A DNA stretch of 64,000 bases, taken from contig LSRY02000015.1 in NCBI GenBank assembly GCA_001643675.2, positions 687,001 through 751,000 of the forward strand, given 5' to 3'. Position 1 is the stretch's first letter; the number at the start of each line of letters is the position of its first letter. Source of the stretch: Monocercomonoides exilis (taxonomy: Eukaryota; Preaxostyla; Oxymonadida; Polymastigidae). Made by a program: the position numbers and the translations under genes. Under the pieces are notes generated by a model that saw nothing but the letters and a program-made list of their open reading frames with translations, had not been told where the DNA came from and made no database searches. Positions 44,410 to 55,726 of the stretch are shown piece by piece.

Positions 44410-45341
44410 CACCAAAAATAATTCAAATTCGAAAAAGAATAATTCAATTTCGTAATTAATAATTCGAAATCGAAAATTAATAATTCGAATTCGAAATTAA
44501 TATTTCAATTTCGAAAAAAAATAATTCGATTTCGGAATTAATAATTCAAAATCGAAAAAAAATAATTCAATTTCGTAATTTATTAATTCATTTTCGAAAA
44601 AAAATAATTCGAATTCGAAAAAAAATAATTCGATTTCGAAATTCATTATTAACTGAAATTTTTAATTTTTCTCGAGAATGGATTTCAGAAAAGTTCAAGT
44701 TATTTTTTAATTAATCAAATTTTATTTCTCATAGAAAACTGTTTTTTTTATTGCAACAATCAATAAATCAATTTTTTTAAATTTTTTTTTTCATTTTCGA
44801 AAATCATCACTCAAATATTAATAATTTTAAAAAAATTCATTCTATTGAATAACCAAATAAAAATTTAAAAAAAATTTAATCACGATAATTGAATTATTTC
44901 TTCACAATAATGTGATTGTTTCATTGGCAAAATTCTGAATAATATCGGTTTTAAACATGAAAATGTATTTCTTTCCTTTTCAAATTAACTTTAAAATTAA
45001 TAAATTTCAATCAAAATGAATGAAATATGTTGAATGAAAATGCGTCATTTTTCAAATGTTGATAAACAAAATTTGCTGATGAGATAAAAATTTAAAGAGT
45101 TTAAAACCCCAAACACAAGTTATTCATTCCACAAATCAAAAAAATTCACGTTTCGAAATTGAATTATTCTTTTTCGAAATCGAATTAATAAATTACGAAA
45201 TTGAATTATTAATTTTCGATTTTGAATTATTAATTCCGAATTTGAATTATAAATTTTCGATTTCGAATTATTAATTACGAAATTGAATTATTCTTTTTCG
45301 AATTTGAATTATTTTTTTTCGAATTAGAATTATTTTTGGTG
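44410..45341. mobile_element. AATTCGAA-rich element C (MITE-like)
   Basis: It starts CACCAAAAATAATTC and ends with the complement GAATTATTTTTGGTG, flanked by TA on both sides (44408-44409 and 45342-45343). Each end carries an irregular array of AATTCGAAA / AATAATTCGA units (about 44415-44645 and 45150-45330) that can fold back. The centre (44650-45120) resembles the centre of element D at 47932-48591. There is no coding. TA duplication and long inverted ends suggest a mariner-like MITE. Confidence 0.65.
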
Positions 45342-45343
45342 TA

Positions 45344-45628
45344 ATACTTATATTGATAAAACAATATTTATTCAAAATTGTTATTCGCCTGACAAAACAA
45401 AAGATATCCAAAACATCGTTGGTTCAAAATCAAAATAAAAATATTTCAATTCAAACTCACGTTGTTTTTGCTTTTGGAAAAGGTGTACCAAAGAAGAATT
45501 TTTAATGAATCGATTTCTCCTGTTTTATGAAAGATCATATATGTTATTTTTATTATGAATTTTTCGGTAATTGCACAATTCACGACCGGCTTGGATATTT
45601 CATGAAAAGGTTAATTATGATATAACAT

Positions 45629-45708
<80 letters not shown>

Positions 45709-45827
45709 TTTAAAACGTGAAAATTAATGTTGAAACTCACAAAAAAAAATAAAATTGAAATCATCATATGCAAATATGTCTAGAAGGAACGATCAAATTT
45801 TTTGATCAACACATTTTCAAAATAATT
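45344..45827. other. Intergenic interval with a CA microsatellite
   Basis: AT-rich non-coding sequence between two transposons. Apart from the CA repeat I see no feature. Confidence 0.6.
45631..45706. repeat. (AC)38 microsatellite
   Basis: A perfect dinucleotide run of about 76 bp. Confidence 0.95.
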
Positions 45828-46838
45828 GGGTCAACTTTTTAATGGGACTTTTTCCCTTATTGGCACTTTTTTTGTTTTTGACTGCCAACTTTCAACAAAC
45901 GTTGATTGGCTTTCAGTACTTCAAAAAACCTTTTTTTACAAGTTTAACACAATTTATTTACAGTTTGTTTTTTAATTTTTGCTTATTACACATTGAGAAA
46001 TTACGTTTTTTTGTTAAATTTGAAAGGACTTTTACCAGCCAACTAGGCAACGTCCAAGAAATTGGATACATGTTTCAAATAGCAATTACTATTATCTAAC
46101 TACTTTTAAATTCTTTTTTTTCATAAACACTTTTTTCTTGTTTTTTTCACATTTCATTTTTTTAACAACATTCTAACATAAAACCGATTATTTCTTTGTT
46201 AATATAATGAAATGATAAAAATAAAAATTTGATATGATAAACAAATAGTCTAATAATAAAGTATTGGAAAAATGAAACATTAATTTTTTCTATTTGTCAA
46301 GAACTTATCTTTTTTTACAAAAATTTGATCATCGATTATTTTAAGAAAGCTCCATTTGTCCGTTTTAGTTAAATAGAAAAAATAAATGTTTCATTTTAAC
46401 AACACTTCATTATTAGGGTATATGTTTTTCATATCACATTTTTATTTTTATCATTTCATTATATTCACAAAGAAATAATCGGTTTTATGTTAGAATGTTG
46501 TTAAAAAAATGAAATGTGAAAAAAACAAGAAAAAAGTGTTTATGAAAAAAAAGAATTTAAAAGTAGTTAGATAATAGTAATTGCTATTTGAAACATGTAT
46601 CCAATTTCTTGGACGTTGCCTAGTTGGCTGGTAAAAGTCCTTTCAAATTTAACAAAAAAACGTAATTTCTCAATGTGTAATAAGCAAAAATTAAAAAACA
46701 AACTGTAAATAAATTGTGTTAAACTTGTAAAAAAAGGTTTTTTGAAGTACTGAAAGCCAATCAACGTTTGTTGAAAGTTGGCAGTCAAAAACAAAAAAAG
46801 TGCCAATAAGGGAAAAAGTCCCATTAAAAAGTTGACCC
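45828..46838. mobile_element. Fold-back element, 1,011 bp
   Basis: It starts GGGTCAACTTTTTAATGGGA and ends with the complement. The arms mirror each other around position 46333. Flanks TAATT (45823-45827 and 46839-46843) look like a 5-bp target duplication. The end sequence and the TTATTGGCACTTTTT motif are shared with the element at the centre of the large palindrome (31127-32155). The frame present once in each arm (Phe/Leu-rich) is not a recognisable protein. No transposase is present. Confidence 0.75.
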
Positions 46839-46843
46839 TAATT

Positions 46844-47212
46844 GTTTTCAAAAAAAAATTGGAAGATCATGAAATGAAAATACATCATCTGAACAAGATG
46901 TCCCACAGCACTGATGATACATGGGATTGGTTTCAAAGGGATGTTTTGGATGGAAGATTCAAACAGTGCACGCAATGAAGAATAGAAATGTCTTTATATA
47001 AAAAAATCCTATCTCAAGACAATGAAGATGCTACCGATGTGACAGAATTATTTGTTTGCTTTCAGGTTTATCCATTGAAAATCAAAAAGTGGGATTAAAC
47101 AAAATCATGCATATTCTGTTATTCAAATGAATAAAATTTTCAATTACACAAACTTTTCTTCTTCTTGGAATTCACAGAAACTCTGTTTGTTTTTGTCATT
47201 TTTTGGCTGCAG
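46844..47212. other. Interval before the transposase relic
   Basis: A short plus-strand stretch (about 46858-46976) reads HSTDDTWDWFQRDVLDGRF and then stops. It could be the N-terminal part of the transposase relic that follows, but no joining frame exists. The rest is AT-rich with no feature. Confidence 0.35.
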
Positions 47213-47886
47213 CTTCCGTGTCCAAAATTGCAGTTAATTCCTTTGAACCTCTTAGTGGTCTGAATTCATTCGTGGAAATTGACGATGTAATTTTGCACAT
47301 AAGGAAATTTCACAAAGGACGTTTGGAAAAGCAAATTTAGTTGTTTGGAGCAGTTCAAAGAAATCCTGAAGGAAAACAAGGAAAACTTTTCATTATTCGT
47401 GTTCGAAACAGGAAAAATTACACATTAATACCTATCATCAAATCCAATAGTTTGCCTGGAACGAAAAATAATAGCGATGAATGGAAAGCTTATGTATCTC
47501 TGGAAGAGATAGGGGATACACATAAAACTGTTTGTCACAAGTATCACTTTCGTGATTCAGAAAGCGAAATTATGATGAATATGATTGAAGGCATTTGGAG
47601 TCAGTTTCGCTGGGATATGCCAAAAAATGGTATTAGAGAAAAATTTTTAGACGATTATATGCACTCATTTGTTTTTTGCAAGACAAGAGAGCTATCATTT
47701 GTGGAAACAATCAAAGCCATTTGCAGATAGAAGCCATAAGAATTTGTTGAAGAAGAGAAGGAAGACAATGAAGAAGATGATGATGAAGAAAACGTTCCTG
47801 AAATGGAAACTGAAGATGAAACAACTCATAATGATTCTTTGGAAGTTAGTGACGGGGCTGAACATTCTGAATATGAGCCAGAATAA
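47213..47886 (+). pseudogene. Merlin/IS1016-type (ISXO2-like) DDE transposase relic
   Basis: One frame reads through three stops: TAG at 47338-47340, TAG at about 47728 and TAA at about 47734. The first Asp lies in FVEIDDVIL. After the TAG comes LFGAVQRNPEGKQGK, then the second Asp in NNSDEWKAY, the Glu in MNMIEGIWSQ, and HSFVFCKTRELSF. This is the order and spacing of the ISXO2-like/Merlin DDE domain. An acidic tail (EEEKEDNEEDDDEE...) follows to 47886. The first TAG sits where relatives often have Trp. Merlin elements make 8-bp target duplications, as do elements A, B and the 409-bp element here. This copy cannot make a full protein. Confidence 0.75.
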
Positions 47887-47931
47887 ATTCAAAACAATTT
47901 CTTTTGCTCATCATTGTTTATTCGCATCATA

Positions 47932-48591
47932 CACCAAAAATAATTCAAATTCGAAAAAGAATAATTCGATTTCGGAATTAATATTTCGATTTCGGAAATA
48001 AATAATTCAAATTCGAAAATGTTTATTTCAATTTCGAAATTCATTGAAAACAGAAATTTTTTATTTTTCTCGAAAATGGATTTCAAAAAAGTTCAAGTTA
48101 TTTTTTTAACCAGTCAAATATTATTACTCATTGAAAACTGTTTTTTTTATCGCAACAATCAATAAATCAATTTTTTAAAAATTATTTTTCATTTTCGAAA
48201 ATCATCACTCACAAAATAATAATTTTATAAAAATTCATTCTATTGAATAACCAAATAAAAATTTAAAAAATCCAATCACGATTATTGAATTATTTCTTCA
48301 CAATAATGTGATTGTTTCATTGGCAAAATTTTGAATAATATCGGTTTTAAACATGAAAATGTATTTATTTCTTATTCAAAATAAGTTCAATCAATAAATC
48401 TTCATTCAAAATGAAAGGAAATTTTTTAATGAAAATGCATCATTTTTCAAATATTGCTAAACAAAATTTGCTGATGAGATAAAAATTTAAAGAATTTAAA
48501 ACCCCAAACACTAGTTATTCATTCCACAAATCAAAATAATTAACGTTTCGAAATTGAATTATTCTTTTTCGAATTCGAATTATTTTTGGTG
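47932..48591. mobile_element. AATTCGAA-rich element D (MITE-like)
   Basis: It starts CACCAAAAATAATTC after a TA (47930-47931) and ends GAATTATTTTTGGTG at 48591; the right flank is TT rather than TA. The central sequence (48035-48500) is clearly related to element C, but the end arrays are shorter. The ten bases left of both C and D are also similar, so either the element extends slightly further or both entered a similar target. No coding. Confidence 0.6.
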
Positions 48592-49616
48592 TTCCTTACA
48601 TAATAAATACTGAAAAAATAAAATTTATATCTTTTTCTTTAGGTAAATGGGATTTTGATCATTTTTTTGTAATTAAAAATCTTCACATTTCCGCAAGGAA
48701 TCAATAAGAATATTGCACGAGAATGATATAATGTTTCATGTATTTGCTATATTTAACAGAATTTCAAACGGTCGTATATTGTGTAATAACCAATTTTTCT
48801 TGTAATGTTTTCATTATCACAGAATATTTTTGATTATTAATCGAGAAATGTTGCTAACTTCTTTTCAACAGATTGTTGTTTTCAACTCAAGGAATGGGTC
48901 AGTTTTTAATTTCAAAAATTATCAGAATAGGAGATTTCAGATTTTTGAGTGAATAAACGTTACTATTTTGGTGATTTTTTATGAAAATATGAATTTTTTC
49001 GGGGGGTTGAATTATTTATTATCTTCTGCAAACAGTTAGATAATAATCATCTCCAAATTTTCTGAATTGAAACGATTGCAAAAGTGGATGTTTTTGTTGC
49101 ATACAAAACAATTTTTTTGAAGATAGCATTTTCACTTTTCAATGCTCATTATCAAAAATGCAATTCAAATATTCAAACAGAATATAGTGACAGAAAAAAT
49201 ATGATTTCATAAATAATCACCCAAATGCACCAAAAATAATTCAAAAGGAGGTTTTTGTAATCAAATTGACAGTTTGAAAGTTCGAAAAAAAAAAGAATTC
49301 AATCGAAATAAAAAATTTTGCATTCGAAATGAAAATATCTTATGTTTTAATAGAAATAAAATATATTCGAAATTTTAGAATTTTCAGGAAAAATAATTTT
49401 TTCCTGAAAAAATTTCTCACGCATATGATAATAATAACAACACAAAATAATTACCGATTCAAAAGTCTAATGAATGATTTTTTTATAAAATTTCGTGAGA
49501 ATGTGAATTAATTTTTGTTCAGTTTCAAACAATTACAAATTCAAATGCAAAAAAATCTATTTCGACAGTCAAATTTATTTATTTGTTTGCATAATATCCA
49601 TTTTGAATGAAATTGT

Positions 49617-49652
<36 letters not shown>

Positions 49653-50264
49653 ATTAATTCTCATTTTGAATAATTATTGGCATATAAAAACTTGAGAATG
49701 TTTGATATTGAACGAAAAGACCTTCAACATTTTTTAAATTAATCATTGTTTTTTTCACAAATGAAAGTGATTTGTCCCATGTTCTGAAATTATCTGAAAT
49801 CAAGAAAACATTTGAAAAAATTTGAAAAAGATAATTAATGGAGTGTGAAAACTATTTATGTTCCTTTTTTGAAGGAAAATACAGACATTCAAGCCTTTTT
49901 GACACAATGCATAATATTATTGTTTCTCCCATATCTTTTTTATCCAGTTCATGTTTCAAAATAAATCTGAATTTCATATCCGAAAACGAACAACAATGAT
50001 ATAATAACATAAATTTTACAACATCAACCAACAGTCCAAAAATTATCCGATTTTATTCATTTTTAAGATCACAAATAGATAATCAAAAACACATAATTTT
50101 TATTTAAGAATTCCTGAAGTTAAATGTTTTGTCCAATGTCAAACTTATTTTCATGAGATAAGTGAATGAATAATAACTCCTGATGATACGTTTTTTCTTC
50201 CAAAAAAATATCAGTTTTTATGAACCATTCGATATTGAAAAGCGTATTAAAGCCATGGAATGAT
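48592..50264. other. Intergenic, AT-rich, with a solo element end and a poly-T run
   Basis: No gene is recognisable. At 49228-49245 a lone copy of the C/D terminal sequence (CACCAAAAATAATTCAAA) marks a truncated member of that family. A run of 32 T lies at 49619-49650. The remainder is AT-rich sequence with scattered short frames. Confidence 0.55.
49619..49650. repeat. Poly-T tract
   Basis: 32 consecutive T. It could be an A-tail of a retroposed sequence on the other strand, but no recognisable body adjoins it. Confidence 0.9.
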
Positions 50265-52470
50265 AATTACCATGGGTGCTTAACCCGCACCCCGGTGCCA
50301 AACCCGCACCCTGCAAATTTCTTGAAAATAAAGATATTTATTTTTGCTTATCACAGTTGTTCATTGATAGTGAATTTGATTGAAACTTATTCAAAAAAAT
50401 ATAACATTTTATTTTTTTATGAAAAGACTTTCAAAAAATTGGATTTATAATATTTTTATTTGGAAAAGAACTTTATCTATATTTACTGAAAAAGAAAAAA
50501 AGAAGAGTTCAAAAAATATGTGCATGCTTGTTTGTTAATGTATTTTCAAATATCTTTATTAGTTTTTTGGATTTGAATTATTCAGCAACAAATTTCACTT
50601 TTTATTTTATTGATCAATTCCATTAAAATGTGAAAAACGAATCGAAAGTTCAGTTGCTGCATTGATAGAGGTTTGTGAAAATTGTTTAAATATGTTTCTA
50701 TTTAAGTTTTGTATTTTTGATATTATTGCTAATTATTTTGTTCTATAACTCATCTGTTTTTTAATTTGAATTATTCAACCAAGTTATTCATTTATTAATT
50801 TGTTTTGAATATTTTAAATTTGATAAATTGTTTCCATGGTTTAATTGTTATAACATATTTATTGTTGATGTTGGTCAAGTTCTAATATTTTTCTTTTGTG
50901 AGTTTTGGTGATACTGATTTTTTTGACGATTATTTTAGTTATTTTATTGTTTTCAAAATTGTTATTTACGTTCTGCGTATTAATGTTGTTGAACATTTGA
51001 ATGTTTTATTCACTTGTCACAAACATGTCAGATTTGCAAATTATGAGCTTTTTGTTTTTATTGATATTTTCTTAAAAAAACTGTTGTTTTCAAAATAGCT
51101 ATTTTTTTACAATGATTGTGATGGAATTCATTTAATCTTTGATTTTGTATTCATTCTATCACCAAGTTATATTTAACCTGAACTGTCGTATTCAAAATGA
51201 TAATCACACTGAAAAAATGATATTGCTTTTTTCACTAAGGATGATAATGGAAAAAATATTTAATTATCAGAAAAATAAATTAGACATTCATCGATATAAC
51301 TTTGAAAATGTGAAAAAATTTCCAAAATGTTATAAAAAAAGTTCAATATGAAAATTAGCTCACAATTTTCATGAAAATACGTTCATCCTTGACAACAAAT
51401 ATTTTTTGCAAATTATTATTTAAGAATAAAAAATAAAAAATTGTTTCAAGAAATTTGAATGATATGATTGGACTGTCTTTGCTTATCAAAAGCAAAAATT
51501 TGCAAAAAAAATGAATTGAAAAGAGCTCTGAAATACAAGTGAAATGAGAAGAAAAGTATATGAACTGACAAATGAAAATATGTTTAATAAATAAAATAAC
51601 AATTTTCAAATGAAAAATCTGCATTCATGACAATTCAGTCACATTCAATTGCATGATCACAAATTTTTAATGAAATTTAAAATTTGGAAAACACATGCAA
51701 TTTGATATTATTCACATGATAAATACTTTCAACAAGCCAATGATAACAAGAAATTTTGATGATAATATTGAAAGTTGCAAAATGTTTCCTGATCAGTGAA
51801 AAACAACAATTCAAAATTTGATTTCAAAAACAAAAAAATAATAAAGTGAATAAAAATAAAAGTGTTTGAAAATTATGAAAATAATTATCTTCATTAAAAA
51901 AAGTTAAAAAATAAAACATAAATCATTTTTATCATCAATCAAATATAAATGAAACACAAATCAACCAAAGATATCGTATACATCGATAATAACATTAAAC
52001 ATTCAAGATTTTAAATAATAAAAGCAAGTTTTCATTGAAAAACATTTGAAACAATTTTCACAAACCTCTATCAATGCAGCAACTGAACTTTCGATTCGTT
52101 TTTCACATTTTAATGGAATTGATCAATAAAATAAAAAGTGAAATTTGTTGCTGAATAATTCAAATCCAAAAAACTAATAAAGATATTTGAAAATACATTA
52201 ACAAACAAGCATGCACATATTTTTTGAACTCTTCTTTTTTTCTTTTTCAGTAAATATAGATAAAGTTCTTTTCCAAATAAAAATATTATAAATCCAATTT
52301 TTTGAAAGTCTTTTCATAAAAAAATAAAATGTTATATTTTTTTGAATAAGTTTCAATCAAATTCACTATCAATGAACAACTGTGATAAGCAAAAATAAAT
52401 ATCTTTATTTTCAAGAAATTTGCAGGGTGCGGGTTTGGCACCGGGGTGCGGGTTAAGCACCCATGGTAAT
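50265..52470. mobile_element. 2.2-kb element with 430-bp inverted repeats and GC-rich ends
   Basis: The ends begin ATTACCATGGGTGCTTAACC and are flanked by TA (50263-50264 and 52471-52472). The inverted arms run about 50265-50690 and 52046-52470 with about one indel. The outer 60 bp are strikingly GC-rich for this region and hold two direct AACCCGCACCC motifs separated by a short CGGTGCCA spacer, which could be transposase binding sites. The interior (50691-52045) is AT-rich with only short frames, so the element is non-autonomous. TA duplication suggests a Tc1/mariner-like family; that is inference. Confidence 0.75.
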
Positions 52471-52472
52471 TA

Positions 52473-53026
52473 AAAAAAAAAAAATTAAGATAAATAAAAA
52501 TGAAAATGAATGAATATCAATAAATAAATAAATTGATAAATTGACGAAAAAATAAAAAAAATTAAATAAAAAAACACTTCAAGGAACAAAGGGTTCATTA
52601 ACATATCTTCTCTGTTATATCAGAAATATATAGATAAACACAAAATCATTGATAATAGTGGTAAATTTTGTGTTTGTTGATAATTTTCTTTAGTGATTTT
52701 AAATGTGATTAAAAAATATCACACAAAATATTAATCTCTATTCTGTTTGATAATATGAATATTTTCAATAGCATGCATATATTTATTCGAATATCATTAA
52801 ATATTTTGAAACATATAATTTCTTCAAAAAACTGCATTTCATCACTTAACAATCTGATATTCAAATATGCCTCTATTGTATTTCATTTCACAGTTATTTA
52901 AAATCATTCTATCACTGAATTTATAATAAAAAAAATAAGTTATCCAACAATTGCGAATTTTTCTTTCAAGAAAATTTTTTATTTATACAACGATCTGATA
53001 GTTTTTTAAAAGAGCAGTAACTCAAC
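52473..53026. other. Intergenic, no feature seen
   Basis: AT-rich sequence between the transposon field and the first of three consecutive housekeeping-type genes. It presumably contains the promoter of the RWD gene, but no motif stands out. Confidence 0.6.
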
Positions 53027-53718
53027 ATGTCAGAAATAAATATTGACGACGAACTTGCTGCTTTACCTATATTTTATCCTGGATACAAAAAAATTGAGGG
53101 AGACGAAAAATACAAAACTGTGGAGGTGTTCAACAAAGTCGTTGATATAACATATAAAATAACGCTTCATATTGAAAAATATCCAAAAGAACCTGCATTG
53201 CATGCTCATTTTTTGCTTTATTTTATTTGATTTGTTGTTTGCTAGGGTATCAATTTCAGATTACTCGAATGTCACAAGACCAACTGTTTTAAAAATTGAA
53301 GCTGATGCAAATAAATTCTCGCAAAGTCATCCAGGAGAATTAATAATGATTGAACTTCTTGATGTATTTTTATAATTTTTTAAAACAATCAAACAGATAT
53401 TTTTACTCTTTCATCTAATTTTCTCAGGAAGTTCAAACTGCTTTTAGAGAAGTTGACCCGGGAAAAGAAAAGGCATGCGGACCTGAACAATGCCCAACAT
53501 GCATTGCAAAGGATTCTTGCACACAAGATATTTTAGATAGCGTAACAGATGAAGACATTGAAGCTGTTCCACAACCTTCTTTTATTACTTCAGTTTCAAC
53601 ACAAAATAACATTTTAAGCAATGAAGAAGCATTGAAACCAAAGCAAAGCCTTGTAACATCCGGGCAGTTAAAGCCAGACACCAGTTTTGATCCAAAAAAA
53701 GGCATGGACATCTTTTAA
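53027..53718 (+). CDS. RWD-domain protein, two introns
   Basis: Model: exons 53027-53199, 53246-53363 and 53428-53718, giving 193 residues. Intron 1 (46 bp) uses a GC donor (GCATGC) and a GCTAG acceptor; no GT donor gives a consistent frame. Intron 2 (64 bp) runs GTATTT to TTCTCAG. The N-terminal 100 residues follow the RWD pattern: DDELAALPIFYPGYKKI, a strand ITLHIEKYPKEPALVSIS, then a helix with SHPGELIMIELLDEVQTAF. RWD domains, as in GCN2, IMPACT and RWDD proteins, mediate protein binding. The C-terminal half has a Cys cluster (ACGPEQCPTCIAKDSC) and a polar tail. The partner is unknown. The splice model is by eye. Confidence 0.65.
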
Positions 53719-53894
53719 ATTTGAAATTTCATTTTTTTTCCCAATATATTCAGAATTATTTTAGAAACTCACGTCAGCTTTAGTTCTAAAATTATTATTT
53801 TGAAAAATTTCAACATTTCATGACATATCATTAAACAATCATTTTTCATGCTTTTAATTGAAATTATATTAAAGATCGTTATAAGATCATTTCT

Positions 53895-54854
53895 ATGGAG
53901 GAAAAGATTAGAAAGAAGTATAAAAAATACGCAAAAGACCGTTCAATTAGCACAAAAGAAGTTAAAAAGTGCGTTGAAAAAGTTGGAGGATCAATTACAG
54001 AAGCACAAGCTCAGCAGCTTTTGTTTCAAATGGCTGGGTCTGATCGTCGAATGACAGAAGATGAATTTACATATGGAATTATGAACTATGTACGCCCTGG
54101 ATCTGCGCCAGTCCTTGGAGGTGGACCGATGCCTTACGGAGCTCCTCCAATGTATGGCTCTTCAACTCCTTATGGCGCTCCAGCTCCTTATGGAGCACCG
54201 TCTCCATATGGAGCGCCACCTCCAGCTGCTCCATTTGATCCATTTCAAGCTCGGCAGCAACTTGTTTCATATTATGCTGGAGCTTGTTCCGATGGTGTTG
54301 TTGAAACAAAAGAAGTTCAAGCTGCAGTTACAATGTTTGGTGTTGTGTGCGATCCAGCAACTGCAACGTCTTTAATTCAACAAATTGCAGGTCCAGAAAG
54401 AAGAATTACTCAACAAAAATTCGTCGAAACAATTTTAGGATTTGTTTGCTCAAGAAAAGGTCTTCCTCCTCCACCTCCTCCAGGATATGGTGCACCACCA
54501 CCTCCTCCTGGTTATGGAATGCCTCCGCCTCCGCCTGGCTATGGAGGATATGCACCACCTGCGCCTGCTCCCTCTGGCTATGCACCACCTCCTGGTGCTA
54601 TTACCTATGGTCCTGGAGCTACATATCCAAATCAGACTGTTGCTGCAGGGCTTGCTTCATTTTATGCTCGTGCTGCTGCCGATGGAGCAATCGATTCAGG
54701 GGAAGTAATAAAAGCTTGCAATCAGTTTGGAGTTGGATGTGATCAAGCAGGTGCCGCTCAATTGTTATCGATTGTTGCTGCACCAGAAGGAAGAATCACA
54801 CAAGATAAATTTGTACATCATATTGGTGTATACGTTACAAGAAACATGAATTAA
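53895..54854 (+). CDS. Penta-EF-hand-like protein with Pro/Gly/Tyr linkers
   Basis: A single open frame of 319 residues. Three similar helical units occur at about residues 10-65, 118-180 and 253-317. Each reads D-G/R-x-[IV]-x-x-x-E-V, then a helix, then G/A-P-E-x-R-[IM]-T-x-x-[EK]-F, resembling the first two hands of sorcin/ALG-2/grancalcin-type proteins (AGQDGQID-like). The loops keep Asp5 and Glu12 but lack acidic residues at positions 1 and 3, so calcium binding is doubtful. Between units lie PYGAP repeats and PPPPPGYG repeats, like the Gly/Pro/Tyr-rich N-termini of the family. It may act as a membrane or vesicle adaptor; that is inference. It sits 176 bp after the RWD gene on the same strand. 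Confidence 0.65.
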   Translation: MEEKIRKKYKKYAKDRSISTKEVKKCVEKVGGSITEAQAQQLLFQMAGSDRRMTEDEFTYGIMNYVRPGSAPVLGGGPMPYGAPPMYGSSTPYGAPAPYGAPSPYGAPPPAAPFDPFQARQQLVSYYAGACSDGVVETKEVQAAVTMFGVVCDPATATSLIQQIAGPERRITQQKFVETILGFVCSRKGLPPPPPPGYGAPPPPPGYGMPPPPPGYGGYAPPAPAPSGYAPPPGAITYGPGATYPNQTVAAGLASFYARAAADGAIDSGEVIKACNQFGVGCDQAGAAQLLSIVAAPEGRITQDKFVHHIGVYVTRNMN

Positions 54855-55726
54855 TTTTTGGGTGGAGCGTTTTTATAAGAGAAGGATGAATACTTTTTGA
54901 ATCTTTAAATGTGGAAGCCATTGAAAGGTAGAGTTTTCGTACATAGCAATGAATGAGTGAATTTTAGCAGGAAATTACAAAAGATGATTTTTATTAAGTA
55001 TCTTTTCAAAGTTAATTTGAATTGTGTAAAAATGAAATAATCTATTTTTTTCTGTAACAATTTTATAATTTTTTTTCTTGAATACAAAAAACTATCATCA
55101 TTTTTAATTTTTTTGACTTTTCTTTTGTTAAATTTTCTGCTGTTATTCATTCATTTTTTCAAGACACAGAATTTTCTTGTTGCTTGCTTGTTTGAGTTTT
55201 TTATTGCTTGATTTGTATTTTTTTTAGACGTAACAGATTTGGATATTCAAAGTTTTTCTTGTAGATTGAAGCACATCAACTGTATCTACATGTTTTGAAT
55301 TATACATTAAATGATATTTCAGAAAATCAACAAAGAATTCTTATTAACAAAGTTTAAATCCTTTTAACAAATTTGTCAACTTATGCATTCAATTTTTTAA
55401 CGAGAATTGTGCAAATTATTTTGCAGCAGCCCTCCAGTCACAAAGATAAATTAGCAACTCGAATTTATTTCCCTCAAGTATTTATCATTCCCACTTTTTT
55501 ACCCCTATTCTGAAATATTTTCTAAGATTCAGATAAAACATATTTCACATTAAAATGATCCATTGGATATTCGTCTCTTTGAAAAGTTATCTTAAGGAGC
55601 ATCCAAAATAATCAATAGCATTATGAAATCAATTTTTTAAATATTAGTTTGTTCATGGACTTGCAAGAGAGAGAAGATTATTCCATTTCTTTCAAAAATG
55701 AATAAAATGGTTTCAAGATCTTAGAA
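54855..55726. other. Intergenic, no feature seen
   Basis: AT-rich non-coding sequence between two plus-strand genes. No RNA gene, repeat or clear motif noticed. Confidence 0.6.

Noticed and set aside
44410-45341. AATTCGAA arrays as a CRISPR-like array.
   Set aside because: Units are irregular, lack unique spacers of constant length, and lie as inverted ends of a transposon in a eukaryotic context.
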